Assembly: GCA_022760355.1 (NCBI GenBank)
Contig: JALEGB010000055.1
Span: forward strand, 1 to 47,691
Reading direction: 5' to 3'
Source of the DNA: Neomegalonema sp.
Lineage (GTDB): Bacteria; Pseudomonadota; Alphaproteobacteria; Rhodobacterales; Rhodobacteraceae
Length of the DNA: 47,691 nt
Of the stretch, positions 25,748 through 33,873 are shown one piece after another. The position numbers and the translations under genes were made by a program. How positions within the stretch are numbered: the first letter of the stretch is position 1; the number at the start of each line of letters is the position of its first letter. The notes beneath the pieces are model-generated. The model ran no database searches. It had not been told where the DNA came from and saw only the letters and a program-made list of their open reading frames with translations.

Positions 25748-26566
25748 CTAGTCGACGAAGGCGCGCTCAACGACGAAGGTCGCTGGCGCGTTATTCGCCC
25801 CCTCGACGAGCCCGCGCTCTTCCAGCAGTTCTTTGACATCTTTGAGCATCGCCATCGAGCCGCAAATCATGCCGCGATCTTCTTCGGGATTGAGCGGTGG
25901 CTGGCCGATATCCTCGAACAGCTTTCCACTGACGATGAGGTCCGTGATGCGGCCCATATGCGGCGTCGTTTCCCGTGTGGTGGTCGCATAGTGGATCAGG
26001 CGGCCGGCGGCGAACTCGCCGACCAGCGGATCTTCGGCCGCGATCTTCGCCAGCTCAAAGCCATAGGTCAGCTCTCCCGCCTCGCGGCAGGTGTGGGTCA
26101 GGATCACCTTATCAAACTTCTCGTAGGTCTCAGGATCGCGGATCAGGGACGCAAATGGCGCAATCCCGGTGCCGGTTGAGAACATATACAATCGCTTGCC
26201 GGGCAGCAGCGCGTCATTGACCAATGTGCCGGTCGGCTTTTTCCGCATTATGATCGTGTCGCCTTCCTTGATCTTTTGCAGATGTTCGGTCAGCGGGCCG
26301 TTGGGAACTTTGATCGAGTAAAACTCCAGCTCCTCATCCCAGGCGGGGCTGGCGATGGAATAGGCGCGGAATACCGGCTTTTCGGCGTTCGGCAGCCCGA
26401 TCATGACGAATTCGCCGGAGCGGAAGCGGAAGCTGGCTGGCCGCGTCATCCGAAATCTGAAGAGGCGGTCCGTGTAATGCTGCACCTCAGTCACCGTTTC
26501 CGCAAAGACATTGGCGGGAATTGGAAAAGAGGCGGCGGTTGGGGCGGCGGTCATTGCGTCAGTCAT
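25748..26566 (-). CDS. fpr: ferredoxin--NADP(+) reductase
   Basis: 272 aa, plant-type/FPR flavoprotein. FAD motif FRAYSIASP (residues ~72-80), phosphate-binding LTEHLQKIKEGDTI, NADP pocket FSTGTGIAPFASLIRD, and C-terminal FVVERAFVD typical of the bacterial subclass I FPRs. It moves electrons between NADPH and ferredoxin or flavodoxin in the cytoplasm, serving oxidative-stress defence and Fe-S or biosynthetic enzymes. Its stop converges with the chemoreceptor stop, 8 bp apart. A flavodoxin gene is divergent 443 bp away, a plausible redox partner. Confidence 0.95.
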   Translation of the reverse strand: MTDAMTAAPTAASFPIPANVFAETVTEVQHYTDRLFRFRMTRPASFRFRSGEFVMIGLPNAEKPVFRAYSIASPAWDEELEFYSIKVPNGPLTEHLQKIKEGDTIIMRKKPTGTLVNDALLPGKRLYMFSTGTGIAPFASLIRDPETYEKFDKVILTHTCREAGELTYGFELAKIAAEDPLVGEFAAGRLIHYATTTRETTPHMGRITDLIVSGKLFEDIGQPPLNPEEDRGMICGSMAMLKDVKELLEERGLVEGANNAPATFVVERAFVD

Positions 26567-26897
26567 TCCTGGTCTTCATTCGGCTGGCGAGCTCGTTGGA
26601 AACCCTACTGTCGCGTTTCCATCGCGCCCCTGTTGATATCTGGGCGATCCGAAGGCTTGCGTTTGGCGCAGCGCAGCAAGCCCGAACATGGCCATCTTCT
26701 GCTCGGAGGCAAGGGCGGTTTTCCTCTCGAACCGGGGCTTAGGCCGAAGGCGTGCGAACGCATATTTCGTCGATGGCCACATTCGAGAATATCTTTCTAC
26801 ATTGTCGGTCTCGGCGCCGCCGTAGGCGTTGACTGAGCCGCTTTACCGGAAACAGCGCCCGATCTCGAAAAACTGTTTCGAAACGCGGGAAAATGCG

Positions 26898-26911
26898 TTG
26901 ATGCGGATCAA
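26898..26911. promoter_or_regulatory. perfect FNR/FixK-type box (dyad 1)
   Basis: TTGAT-GCGG-ATCAA is an exact match to the consensus bound by FNR/Anr/FixK-family regulators. It ends 98 bp before the flavodoxin ATG. Oxygen-responsive control is inference from family knowledge. Confidence 0.6.
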
Positions 26912-26941
26912 TCTTCCATCGCTGTAGGCGTCGCGATCTGT

Positions 26942-26955
26942 TTGACCCCCGTCAA
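26942..26955. promoter_or_regulatory. CRP/FNR-type dyad 2
   Basis: TTGAC-CCCC-GTCAA has the same 5-4-5 geometry as dyad 1 with C/G in place of T/A, as in Dnr/NnrR-type sites. Its centre is 44 bp from that of dyad 1. TTGACC could alternatively serve as a -35 box. Confidence 0.45.
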
Positions 26956-26981
26956 AGCTGCGCGGCGTTGGGCGTGCGACC

Positions 26982-26995
26982 CTGATCACGATCAA
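26982..26995. promoter_or_regulatory. FNR/FixK-type dyad 3, next to the ribosome-binding site
   Basis: CTGAT-CACG-ATCAA differs from the consensus at one base. Its centre is 40 bp from dyad 2 and it ends 14 bp before the ATG, so a protein bound here would be expected to block transcription. Confidence 0.45.
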
Positions 26996-27009
26996 GTCGG
27001 AGGTTGCCG

Positions 27010-27501
27010 ATGAGAAGCCTGGTGGTTGCTTATTCGCTGAGCGGAAACACAAAAAAGGTCGCCAACGTCATTGCGGCCGGATTGAATGCGGACAGCGAGG
27101 AGATTCGATATCGCATTCAGCGCGGCGCGTTTATGAACGGGTTGCGGATTTTCTGGGACATCGCGACCGGCCGGGCCGGCGATGTTGAGGCCGCGGCGAA
27201 AGATCCGGCCTCCTATGATCTGATCGTCCTCGGCGGCCCGATCTGGAGCTGGAAGCCCTGTGGACCGGTGTTGGGGTGGCTCGACGCCAACGCTTCGCGC
27301 TGCCGGCAGTTGGCCTTCTTCTGTACGATGGGAGGCAATGGCGCGGAAAGATCATTTGACATGATGGCCAAGCGCTGTGGAAAGACGCCGGTTGCGACCC
27401 TGGCGGCGACTGAGCGCGAGGTGCGTGAGGATGCGTTTGGCGCAAAAGTCGATCAATTCCTTCTCACGTTGCGTAGTGCGTCTGACGCGCAACGCTTTTG
27501 A
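27010..27501 (+). CDS. flavodoxin family protein
   Basis: 163 aa. The N-terminal phosphate loop for FMN, VVAYSLSGNTKKVANVIA, and the second FMN loop in DLIVLGGPIWSWKPCGPV identify a short-chain flavodoxin-like electron carrier. AFFCTMGGNG is the third, near-isoalloxazine segment. Start ATG 27010 follows GGAGG; a TTG six bases upstream is less likely. It could receive electrons from the divergent ferredoxin-NADP reductase. Three FNR/CRP-type dyads precede it, suggesting oxygen- or nitric-oxide-dependent expression. Confidence 0.88.
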   Translation: MRSLVVAYSLSGNTKKVANVIAAGLNADSEEIRYRIQRGAFMNGLRIFWDIATGRAGDVEAAAKDPASYDLIVLGGPIWSWKPCGPVLGWLDANASRCRQLAFFCTMGGNGAERSFDMMAKRCGKTPVATLAATEREVREDAFGAKVDQFLLTLRSASDAQRF

Positions 27502-27628
27502 TCGGCGCCGCGCCAATAAATCGCCCTTAGCGGCGCCTAGCATCTCGCAAAGGACGAGGTTAAGGAGAATCGAGCGGGGTTCCATATTCCGCGCGTGTTC
27601 CGCCGGGTGGATCTGAGGGAGCCTGATC

Positions 27629-28648
27629 ATGGTAGACATCGTAGGCCGAAGACCGAGCGCGAATGTGATCGACCGACGGACCGCTGCGACGAGCGGCACG
27701 CTGGCCGCGGCGGCGGGGATTGTCGGGTTGCTCGGTTCCGCCGCGGCCAGCGTCGGGTTCGCGGGGATCGATGCGACGCTGTGCTTGTTCAACGTTGGCG
27801 AGTGCCAGGCGACCAGCTCTAAGGTCAGCGAACTCAGCGACGACGCCTTTGCAAACGATCCGACCCCTTGCGCGCGTGATCGTGCGGTCGATCTGCCGTC
27901 GCCGGCCGCCGTTTCCGCGGCCTCGACGCCCCCTTCTGGGGACTGCCCGCCCGTTATGTCGGACAAACGCAAAGAGCGGTTGAAGGAGCTGGTGGCGGTT
28001 ATTCTCGGCGATACGGAGCGGGTCTGGACGGCCGTGTTCGCCGAGCGCGGAAAGACGTATCAGGCGCCGAAGCTGGTCCTGTATGATCGCGCGCAAAAAA
28101 CCAAATGTGGCGATCTCGCAGCCGGCTCCGCGCCGGTATATTGTCGCAAGGACGAAACCATCTATATGGATTTCACTTTTTTCGATCAGGCGATCGACCG
28201 CTATGACGCAACCGGCGACGCAATTCCGGCTTTTATCGTTGCGCACGAAGTTGCGCACCATATCCAGCATCTCAGCGGCGATTTCGACCGGTATCTAGCG
28301 GCGCGCAAGGCCGTCGAGACTTTGGGCGAGGACGAGTCGACCAAGGAAGACACGCCCAATCAGCTGTTGGTGCGGCTAGAATTGCAGGCGGATTGCTTGG
28401 CTGGCGTTTCCGCCAAGCGCGCGCAGGTCAAGTTCTCCCTTCTGTCGCCGAAAGATCTGGAGGACGCGATCAAAGGCGCGACTGTATTGGGGGACGACAA
28501 TATTCAACGGGCGGAAAGCGGTTTCATCAACGAAGCCGCGTTTACGCATGGATCCGGCAAGCAGCGTCTGAAATGGCTTGAGCGTGGCTATACGAGCGGA
28601 AAATCCTCGAGCTGCAATACCTGGACGATTGCGTTTTCGGACTTGTAG
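27629..28648 (+). CDS. YpfJ-type neutral zinc metallopeptidase, copy 1
   Basis: 339 aa. N-terminus VDIVGRRPSANVIDRR resembles the RRxSxNVxDRR start of YpfJ-family (Zn_peptidase, PF04228) proteins, followed by a hydrophobic segment (~22-52). The protease domain holds HEVAHHIQHLSG with zinc ligands at His206 and His210, LVRLELQADCLAG with the likely third ligand Glu, and the C-terminal RLKWLERGYTSG. Anchored by one helix, with the catalytic domain probably periplasmic. Cys-rich N-terminal insert (~50-110) is longer than usual. Substrates of the family are unknown. A paralogue follows on the same strand. Confidence 0.88.
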   Translation: MVDIVGRRPSANVIDRRTAATSGTLAAAAGIVGLLGSAAASVGFAGIDATLCLFNVGECQATSSKVSELSDDAFANDPTPCARDRAVDLPSPAAVSAASTPPSGDCPPVMSDKRKERLKELVAVILGDTERVWTAVFAERGKTYQAPKLVLYDRAQKTKCGDLAAGSAPVYCRKDETIYMDFTFFDQAIDRYDATGDAIPAFIVAHEVAHHIQHLSGDFDRYLAARKAVETLGEDESTKEDTPNQLLVRLELQADCLAGVSAKRAQVKFSLLSPKDLEDAIKGATVLGDDNIQRAESGFINEAAFTHGSGKQRLKWLERGYTSGKSSSCNTWTIAFSDL

Positions 28649-28725
28649 ACTGGCTCGCCTGCGCAGATGCAGGCTTTCGGGGCGGATCGCTGGGGCGCGG
28701 GCCCGAGCCGAGGAGGAGGATGGGG

Positions 28726-29682
28726 ATGAAGTGGCGCGGCGGTCGACGCAGCACAAATGTGCAAAACCACACCGGGCATGGCGGACAGGCCGGAAAAGTT
28801 GCGGGCGGCGGCATCGCGGCGCTGATCATCGCCGGCGTCGGATGGCTGTTCTTGGGGGGGGAGCCGGAGGAAACGAAGCCGAGCGGGCCTGACGCGCCGG
28901 CCGGCGTTGAGGCTCCGACAAAAATTGCGGCCCCAGGCCCTGCGAGCAGCTCTGCGCCAACTGGTGCGAAGGACCCGGCAAAGACCGCGCCCGATTCGGT
29001 GGTGACGAGCTACCAGGAAAACCCTGTCGAGTTTGCTGAAGTCACCGTTGCCTATACTGAGGATGTATGGAGCGAAATATTCAGTGAAGGCGCCTTTGAA
29101 AGCATGGGCAAGAGCTCCTACACGGCGCCTACGGTTGTGCTCTATGAAAAAACCTTCAAGACAAAATGCGGCGACGCCAAGCTTTCATTTGGGCCTTTCT
29201 ATTGTCCGCTCGACCAGACGGTTTACATCGACCCGTCTTTTTACAAAGAGCTTGCAACGACTTACGGTGCGCCTGGCGATTTTGCGGCAGCTTATGTCAT
29301 CGCGCACGAGGTTTCGCATCACGTGCAGTATATCAGCGGGCAACTTGGGCGCATATACACGCAACAGCTTAAAGCAACCAAAGAAGAGGCGCGGCAGCTC
29401 GGGGTGCGCGTTGAGCTGCAAGCCGATTGCTATGCCGGCCTCTGGGCGCGCAAGGCGCAGGAAACCGCCGGAATTTTGGAGAAGGGCGATATTGAGGAGG
29501 CGCTGCGGGCGGCTCATCGTGTCGGGGATGACATGATCCAACGTATGGGCGGACAAAAGGTCGATAAAACCAAGTTTACCCATGGGTCGTCTGAACAGCG
29601 GATGCGCTGGTTTAAAAAGGGCTACGACTCCGGCAAAGTTGACGCCTGCGATACGTTTAAGCCGAACTATGCGGCGCTCTAG
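28726..29682 (+). CDS. YpfJ-type neutral zinc metallopeptidase, copy 2
   Basis: 318 aa. Starts MKWRGGRRSTNVQNHTG, the standard YpfJ N-terminus, then one transmembrane helix (VAGGGIAALIIAGVGWLFLG), a Pro/Ala-rich linker to ~95, and the peptidase domain with HEVSHHVQYISG (His194, His198), VRVELQADCYAGLWA and MRWFKKGYDSG. AGGAGGAGG is better spaced for the ATG at 28726 than for 28720. The two copies are clearly homologous in the catalytic half but differ in linkers, so the duplication is old. Likely cotranscribed with copy 1, 77 bp upstream. Confidence 0.9.
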   Translation: MKWRGGRRSTNVQNHTGHGGQAGKVAGGGIAALIIAGVGWLFLGGEPEETKPSGPDAPAGVEAPTKIAAPGPASSSAPTGAKDPAKTAPDSVVTSYQENPVEFAEVTVAYTEDVWSEIFSEGAFESMGKSSYTAPTVVLYEKTFKTKCGDAKLSFGPFYCPLDQTVYIDPSFYKELATTYGAPGDFAAAYVIAHEVSHHVQYISGQLGRIYTQQLKATKEEARQLGVRVELQADCYAGLWARKAQETAGILEKGDIEEALRAAHRVGDDMIQRMGGQKVDKTKFTHGSSEQRMRWFKKGYDSGKVDACDTFKPNYAAL

Positions 29683-29727
29683 ATGTTTAGTCCTGCGTGG
29701 GTCCTGTAAGCACGTAGCTGATTGCGT

Positions 29728-29747
29728 CCGGCGCCGTTTGGCGCCGG
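29728..29747. terminator. hairpin between convergent genes
   Basis: CCGGCGCC (29728-29735) pairs perfectly with GGCGCCGG (29740-29747) around GTTT, in the 99-bp gap between the zinc peptidase and the mini-chemoreceptor stops. It probably ends one or both transcripts. Confidence 0.55.
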
Positions 29748-29781
29748 GGGGATGGCTGGAGCTGTCCGGGACCAACTCGCG

Positions 29782-30297
29782 TCAGGTGCGGCGTTTGCCC
29801 GCTCCCTTGCGCATCGAGCCGACGATCGCGGCGACTTCGGTTTGGAGGCCTTCAATGCGCACCCGGATGTCCCGCGTTGCGCCAGCGGTTTGATCGGCAA
29901 GCGCTTTCACTTCTCCGGCCACGATTGCAAAACCGCGGCCGGCCTCGCCTGCGCGGGCAGCTTCGATGCTGGCGTTCACCGCAAGAAGGCTGGTGTGCTG
30001 GGCGATCTGCTCAATCGCGCCGACAATCTGACCAATTTGCGCCGAGGCGGCGTCGAGCTTGTCCACCCGGGCGACGGCTTCGTCGGCGGCTTGTTTGCCG
30101 CCCGCGCCGTCAGTGCGCGCCGCTTCGGCTTGGGCGAGTTCGCTCACCCGTTGCAGCAGCTTTTGAGCGCGCTCATCCAACACCGAGTCGTCATACGCCG
30201 AACCGGCTAGCGCCGCTTCCAGCTGATCAACCACAACGTCGAAGTTCGCCGGCGTCGAGGCAAACGACTCCTCCGGCTGCAACTCAGCAAAATTCAT
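29782..30297 (-). CDS. short soluble methyl-accepting-chemotaxis-like protein
   Basis: 171 aa with no membrane segment, HAMP or recognisable sensor domain. Residues ~75-150 carry the receptor signalling hairpin: [40 protein letters not shown]. Heptad phase continues as [20 protein letters not shown]. The N-terminal ~70 residues are a short acidic segment and helix. It could dock to CheA/CheW arrays as a cytosolic truncated receptor or receive input from a partner. Most chemoreceptors exceed 300 aa, so this is an unusually small form rather than an obvious pseudogene; its ends look clean. Confidence 0.85.
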   Translation of the reverse strand: MNFAELQPEESFASTPANFDVVVDQLEAALAGSAYDDSVLDERAQKLLQRVSELAQAEAARTDGAGGKQAADEAVARVDKLDAASAQIGQIVGAIEQIAQHTSLLAVNASIEAARAGEAGRGFAIVAGEVKALADQTAGATRDIRVRIEGLQTEVAAIVGSMRKGAGKRRT

Positions 30298-30377
30298 TGG
30301 TGCTCGCCCTATTCATGAGGTTCAGGCGTAGAGTACGGTTTGAGGGTTAGTGAACCGTGAAAAGCGGGCGGATGTTT

Positions 30378-31175
30378 TTACGGCTTGCTGGCCGCGTTCG
30401 GAAGGGACGCCAGCGCTTCGCCGTTGAATTTTCGGACATTCCGCGGGCTCATCCCATAGGCGCGTTGAAAGGCGCGGCTCATCGCTTCAGCGGAGCGATA
30501 GCCATAGCGCCGTGCGACGGTCTGCACCCTTTGGCCACGCTCCAAATCCCGCCGGGCGAGGCTCAGCCGCCATCGGCGAAGATAGGCGGATGGGCCTTCA
30601 CTGACTGCTTCGGTAAAGAGTTCGGCGAACCGGCTGCGGGACAGGCCCGCAATCTCCGCAAGATCTTCGTTACGCCAATCACGGCCAGGGTTCTCATGCA
30701 TCGCGACGACGGCTCGCGCGAGCCGGGGATCTGACAAGGCGCGCAACACGCCGGGATGCGCTACGCCCTGGGCCATCTGTTCGCGCAGCATTCGAACGAT
30801 CAGAACCTCTCCCAGCCGGTTGACGACGGTCGCCGCGCCACATCGCGCAGCCGTCTGTTCGGCCGCCAGCAAGGTCGCCAGCATATCCAGTTCCTCGCCT
30901 GGCGCGATGCGTCGCTCGACACATGTGGGCAGGGCGGAAATGAGTGGATTATCGCGTCCGCCCCATGAAAAGGCGGCGCTAAAACTGGGCGCATTGCGCG
31001 GTCGGTCCGCCGTGCAGAGGGGGGCGTACGGGCTGAGCTGCAGCAGCCAACCGCCGTCTCCCGGCTGCCGCCATAGCAGCAGCGAGGCTTCCGATGCCGG
31101 GGCGGGGCGCACGACGAGTTCGAAGCGCCCCAGGACGGAGGACAGACGGTCAAGCTTGGTCATGCGTTCACTCAC
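30378..31175 (-). CDS. AraC family transcriptional regulator (cupin N-terminus)
   Basis: 265 aa. An N-terminal AraC-type cupin ligand domain (LSSVLGRFELVVRPAPASEA to ~160) is followed by two helix-turn-helix motifs: DLAEIAGLSRSRFAELFTEA and VQTVARRYGYRSAEAMSRAF, with the closing YGMSPRNVRKF. Starts at 31175 and 31163 (MTKLDRLSSVL) are both possible. It is divergent from the peroxiredoxin-like gene across 111 bp and probably regulates it. Ligand unknown. Confidence 0.93.
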   Translation of the reverse strand: MSERMTKLDRLSSVLGRFELVVRPAPASEASLLLWRQPGDGGWLLQLSPYAPLCTADRPRNAPSFSAAFSWGGRDNPLISALPTCVERRIAPGEELDMLATLLAAEQTAARCGAATVVNRLGEVLIVRMLREQMAQGVAHPGVLRALSDPRLARAVVAMHENPGRDWRNEDLAEIAGLSRSRFAELFTEAVSEGPSAYLRRWRLSLARRDLERGQRVQTVARRYGYRSAEAMSRAFQRAYGMSPRNVRKFNGEALASLPNAASKP

Positions 31176-31286
31176 GCTAATGTCGTCGCGTTCGGCGTTC
31201 TGATCAGAAATGTCGGATTTTTCTGGGTCAAAGTCCTGTCACATGAATGACGTTTCGGCAAGAACGCCAGGATAAGGATCTCTCAG

Positions 31287-31823
31287 ATGCTCACCCCCCG
31301 TCAAAAAACGCCTGATCTGAAGCTCGAGACACTCGCGCATGGCGCGTTTGATCTGAGCGCGGACGGCGCGGAGTTTGGTACGCTCGTATGCTTCTATCGC
31401 GGCGTCCACTGCCCGATCTGCATCACCTATCTCAAAGAGCTTGAGCGTCTGACGCCTGAGTTCGCCAAGCGCGGCGTAAAGACCGTTGCGGTCAGCTCCG
31501 ACGGTGAAGAGCGCGCAACGCAAATGGCTGAGAAAGTGGGCGCGAAGGAACTGCGTTTTGCGCATAGTCTGCCGCTGAAAGAAGCAAAAGAGTGGGGGCT
31601 CTACATCTCGACATCGCGCGGCGTCACATCGATTGGGATTGAGGAGCCGGCGCGGTTTTCTGAGCCGGGGCTGTTCATCGTCAAGCCGGACCAGACCCTC
31701 TATTACGGCGCTGTCCAAACGATGCCGTTCAGCCGGCCGCATTTCTCCGAACTGGTCGGCGCGCTCGACTTTGTGATCGCAAAGGAATATCCGGCGCGCG
31801 GCGAATATGTGGGCGAGGTTTAG
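31287..31823 (+). CDS. peroxiredoxin-like AhpC/TSA family protein
   Basis: 178 aa thioredoxin fold. FYRGVHCPICITYLKELERL carries Cys42 and Cys45 in a CPIC motif, where Cys42 corresponds to the peroxidatic cysteine; KTVAVSSDGEERATQ and GLFIVKPDQTLYYG are typical later strands. It likely reduces peroxides in the cytoplasm or acts as a thiol oxidoreductase. The closely spaced CxxC is more thioredoxin-like than a 2-Cys Prx. Located opposite an AraC regulator, its likely controller. Confidence 0.88.
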   Translation: MLTPRQKTPDLKLETLAHGAFDLSADGAEFGTLVCFYRGVHCPICITYLKELERLTPEFAKRGVKTVAVSSDGEERATQMAEKVGAKELRFAHSLPLKEAKEWGLYISTSRGVTSIGIEEPARFSEPGLFIVKPDQTLYYGAVQTMPFSRPHFSELVGALDFVIAKEYPARGEYVGEV

Positions 31824-31884
31824 GCCCTAAGCCCCTTCGCAGCGCCGATTTTTTCGGCCATTCGATGGGGCGTTTGATTTCAGA

Positions 31885-31902
31885 CCACGCAAACGGGCGT
31901 GG
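31885..31902. terminator. small hairpin between convergent peroxiredoxin and NADAR genes
   Basis: CCACGC (31885-31890) pairs with GCGTGG (31897-31902) around a 6-nt loop; a second small stem with a T-rich loop (GCCGA/TCGGC) lies around 31841-31855. Together they may end the two converging transcripts. Confidence 0.4.
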
Positions 31903-31915
31903 CGGCGCGCTGCAC

Positions 31916-32482
31916 TCAAGTCAGGCCTTCGGCCAGCAGATCGGCGCGCGCCGCCATCAACGCAAAACCTAACAGGTTAAGCCCCGGCCATTGGTCGGGC
32001 TGTTCAGCGATTGGACTGTTTTTGGAGACGCCGGCGCCCCAAATCCGGTCGCGCGGGCTGGCTTCGACCAGCACCCGGTCGCGCGTCGCCAGTAAGAACG
32101 CGCCCATCTCCGGATTCTGTGCGAACTTTGCGCGTGATCCGCGGCGCACAATCTCAAACCGCTCCGCCTCCCACGTTGCTTGGACGAAGTCCCTGACTTC
32201 GCGACCGACGGCCTTGGCTGCGCCGGGCGATGTCGCCGCCCACACACGTTGGCGCGCTGCTTCATCGCCGAACAATCTGGCCTTCTCCGCCATCATGTAG
32301 TGCTCCGCCGTGGGATAGGCGATCTCGTCAACTGTGAAGGCCGCCGGAAACCATTGGCTCAAACATGCAGCGCCCAGCGGCGACGTGGGCGATTGGGGCG
32401 TGTGCCCCCAAAACAGCACGAACTTTGGCCGCGCGCCGTCCGCGATCGCCGCGATGAGATCGTCCTTCGTAAACACATCCAT
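31916..32482 (-). CDS. NADAR family protein (YbiA-like)
   Basis: 188 aa. Conserved NADAR features: FVLFWGHTP near the start, SQWFPAAFTVDEIAYPTAEH with the catalytic-site EH, MMAEKARLFGD, IVRRGSRAKFAQNP, and C-terminal NLLGFALMAARADL. Characterised relatives include the riboflavin-pathway N-glycosidase YbiA/RibX and enzymes that remove ADP-ribose from guanine in DNA paired with DarT toxins. No DarT-like gene is in the window. Start 32482 has GGAG upstream; the longer frame to 32569 lacks one. It lies 96 bp after ureG on the same strand and might be read from that operon. Confidence 0.88.
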   Translation of the reverse strand: MDVFTKDDLIAAIADGARPKFVLFWGHTPQSPTSPLGAACLSQWFPAAFTVDEIAYPTAEHYMMAEKARLFGDEAARQRVWAATSPGAAKAVGREVRDFVQATWEAERFEIVRRGSRAKFAQNPEMGAFLLATRDRVLVEASPRDRIWGAGVSKNSPIAEQPDQWPGLNLLGFALMAARADLLAEGLT

Positions 32483-32578
32483 TTCGGAGCTCCTGCGCGG
32501 ATTGAAGGTCGGAGAGGCGATCAACGGCGCTGCTGAAATGAGACGTTGAATTTGGCCAGATTTCGCCATCGGCGCGTT

Positions 32579-33193
32579 TTATCCGAGCCCCCCTTCGGCG
32601 ATGATAAAGTCGGCGACTTGCCGCACCCCTTCACCATGGCGCAGCTGCGTGAAGATGACCGGGCGGGCGCCGCGCTGTTTCTCGGCGTCATGGGCCATAA
32701 CCTCCAGCGACGCGCCGACATGCGGGGCGAGGTCGGTTTTATTGATCACCAGAAGGTCTGATCGGGTGACGCCCGGCCCGCCTTTGCGCGGGATTTCTTC
32801 GCCAGCGGCGACATCGATCACATAGATGGTCAGATCCGCCAGTTCCGGGCTGAAGGTGGCGGAGAGATTGTCGCCGCCGCTTTCGATCAGGATCAGCTCG
32901 AGGTCAGGATGCGTCGCGCGCAGCTCATCGATCGCGGCAAGGTTGATGCTGGCGTCCTCGCGGATCGCGGTATGGGGGCACCCGCCGGTCTCCACGCCTT
33001 TGATCCGATCGAGGGGCAGCGCCTGCAGCCGCATCAGCGCTTCGGCGTCCTCTTGGGTGTAGATGTCATTGGTGATCGCCGCCATTGAGACGCGATCTCG
33101 CAATGCGCGGCACAGGGCGGCGGTGAGGGTGGTTTTGCCAGCGCCGACGGGGCCGCCGACGCCCACGCGAAGCGGACCGTTCGTTGAGTTCAT
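32579..33193 (-). CDS. ureG: urease accessory GTPase UreG
   Basis: 204 aa. P-loop [13 protein letters not shown], the metal-binding CPH in [13 protein letters not shown], Walker B region [10 protein letters not shown], and the guanine-specificity motif NKTDLA. UreG hydrolyses GTP to drive Ni delivery with UreE, UreF and UreD/H into apo-urease in the cytoplasm. Its ATG overlaps the ureF stop by 4 bp, indicating translational coupling. Last of the gst-ureE-ureF-ureG run; urease subunits and ureD are absent here. Confidence 0.97.
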   Translation of the reverse strand: MNSTNGPLRVGVGGPVGAGKTTLTAALCRALRDRVSMAAITNDIYTQEDAEALMRLQALPLDRIKGVETGGCPHTAIREDASINLAAIDELRATHPDLELILIESGGDNLSATFSPELADLTIYVIDVAAGEEIPRKGGPGVTRSDLLVINKTDLAPHVGASLEVMAHDAEKQRGARPVIFTQLRHGEGVRQVADFIIAEGGLG

Positions 33194-33873
33194 GAGCGAT
33201 AGAGCCTTTTGTGCAGTGTTTCATGGCGCATCGAGGCGATATCGGCGCGAAACGCGGCGCCGCCGATATCCTCCAGCGCAGCGTCTTGCGCCTCGGCCGA
33301 GACGGCTTCGATATGATCATTGAGCGCCGCAATAGCGCGCTGGGCGTCCGTTTGGCCGAGCGGGACCAGCTTTTGCCCCGCCACCGTCAACATCCCGCAG
33401 TAACTGTGAAGATAGAGCGCGAGGGTGGGGCGCAGCGGGCAGTCATGCGCCGCCGCGGCGACGCCGACGGCGATCGGGTAGGCGGGCGGCGCGGTGAGCT
33501 GCGGCGCTCGCATCGGCCAAACCGCCATCGCCGTCCGCCAGAACGCCGCGCCTTGATCAAGGCTCTCGCGCCGCCGCTCCGACGAGGGTTGGAGCGCGCT
33601 CGCAAGTTCAGCCGCCTCCTGCAGCATCGCCTCGTTGCTTTGGCGCGTGGCGCGCCAAGCGTGCGCTAATAAGATCGCGTCATTTCGCCCTGCGCCATGG
33701 CGCAGACAGGCCTCCGCCCAGCTGAGAAAGCTGCTGAGATTTGCGACCTTGTTGTCAGCGACCAGCTGCTCCAACCCGTGCGAGTAGGCGTAGGGGCTGG
33801 TGGGAAAGCTGGGAGACAGCCAGGATGCGAGGCGGAGCAGGGCGTCCGGCTGGAGATCAGCCTTAGTGGTCAT
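33190..33873 (-). CDS. ureF: urease accessory protein UreF
   Basis: 227 aa, all-helical. Typical UreF segments are [27 protein letters not shown], and the C-terminal [15 protein letters not shown] and [12 protein letters not shown]. UreF bridges UreD/H and UreG in the urease activation complex. The ATG at 33873 overlaps the ureE C-terminus by 11 bp; an upstream ATG at 33972 is open in frame but would read His-tail DNA of ureE in another frame and has no family similarity. Coupled to ureE and ureG. Confidence 0.94.
   Translation of the reverse strand: MTTKADLQPDALLRLASWLSPSFPTSPYAYSHGLEQLVADNKVANLSSFLSWAEACLRHGAGRNDAILLAHAWRATRQSNEAMLQEAAELASALQPSSERRRESLDQGAAFWRTAMAVWPMRAPQLTAPPAYPIAVGVAAAAHDCPLRPTLALYLHSYCGMLTVAGQKLVPLGQTDAQRAIAALNDHIEAVSAEAQDAALEDIGGAAFRADIASMRHETLHKRLYRS

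Larger units (their letters stand above)
26567..27009. other. divergent control region between fpr and the flavodoxin gene
   Basis: 443 bp without a supported gene. The right-hand 115 bp hold three 14-bp dyads of CRP/FNR type listed separately; a perfect 10-bp palindrome GTTTCGAAAC lies at 26875-26884. The left-hand 300 bp show nothing I can name, although an open plus-strand frame crosses it from inside fpr. Confidence 0.5.

Noticed and set aside
26276-26836. 186-aa plus-strand frame running from fpr into the flavodoxin upstream region
   Set aside because: Its first half is antisense to fpr and the second half lacks features; no start signal.
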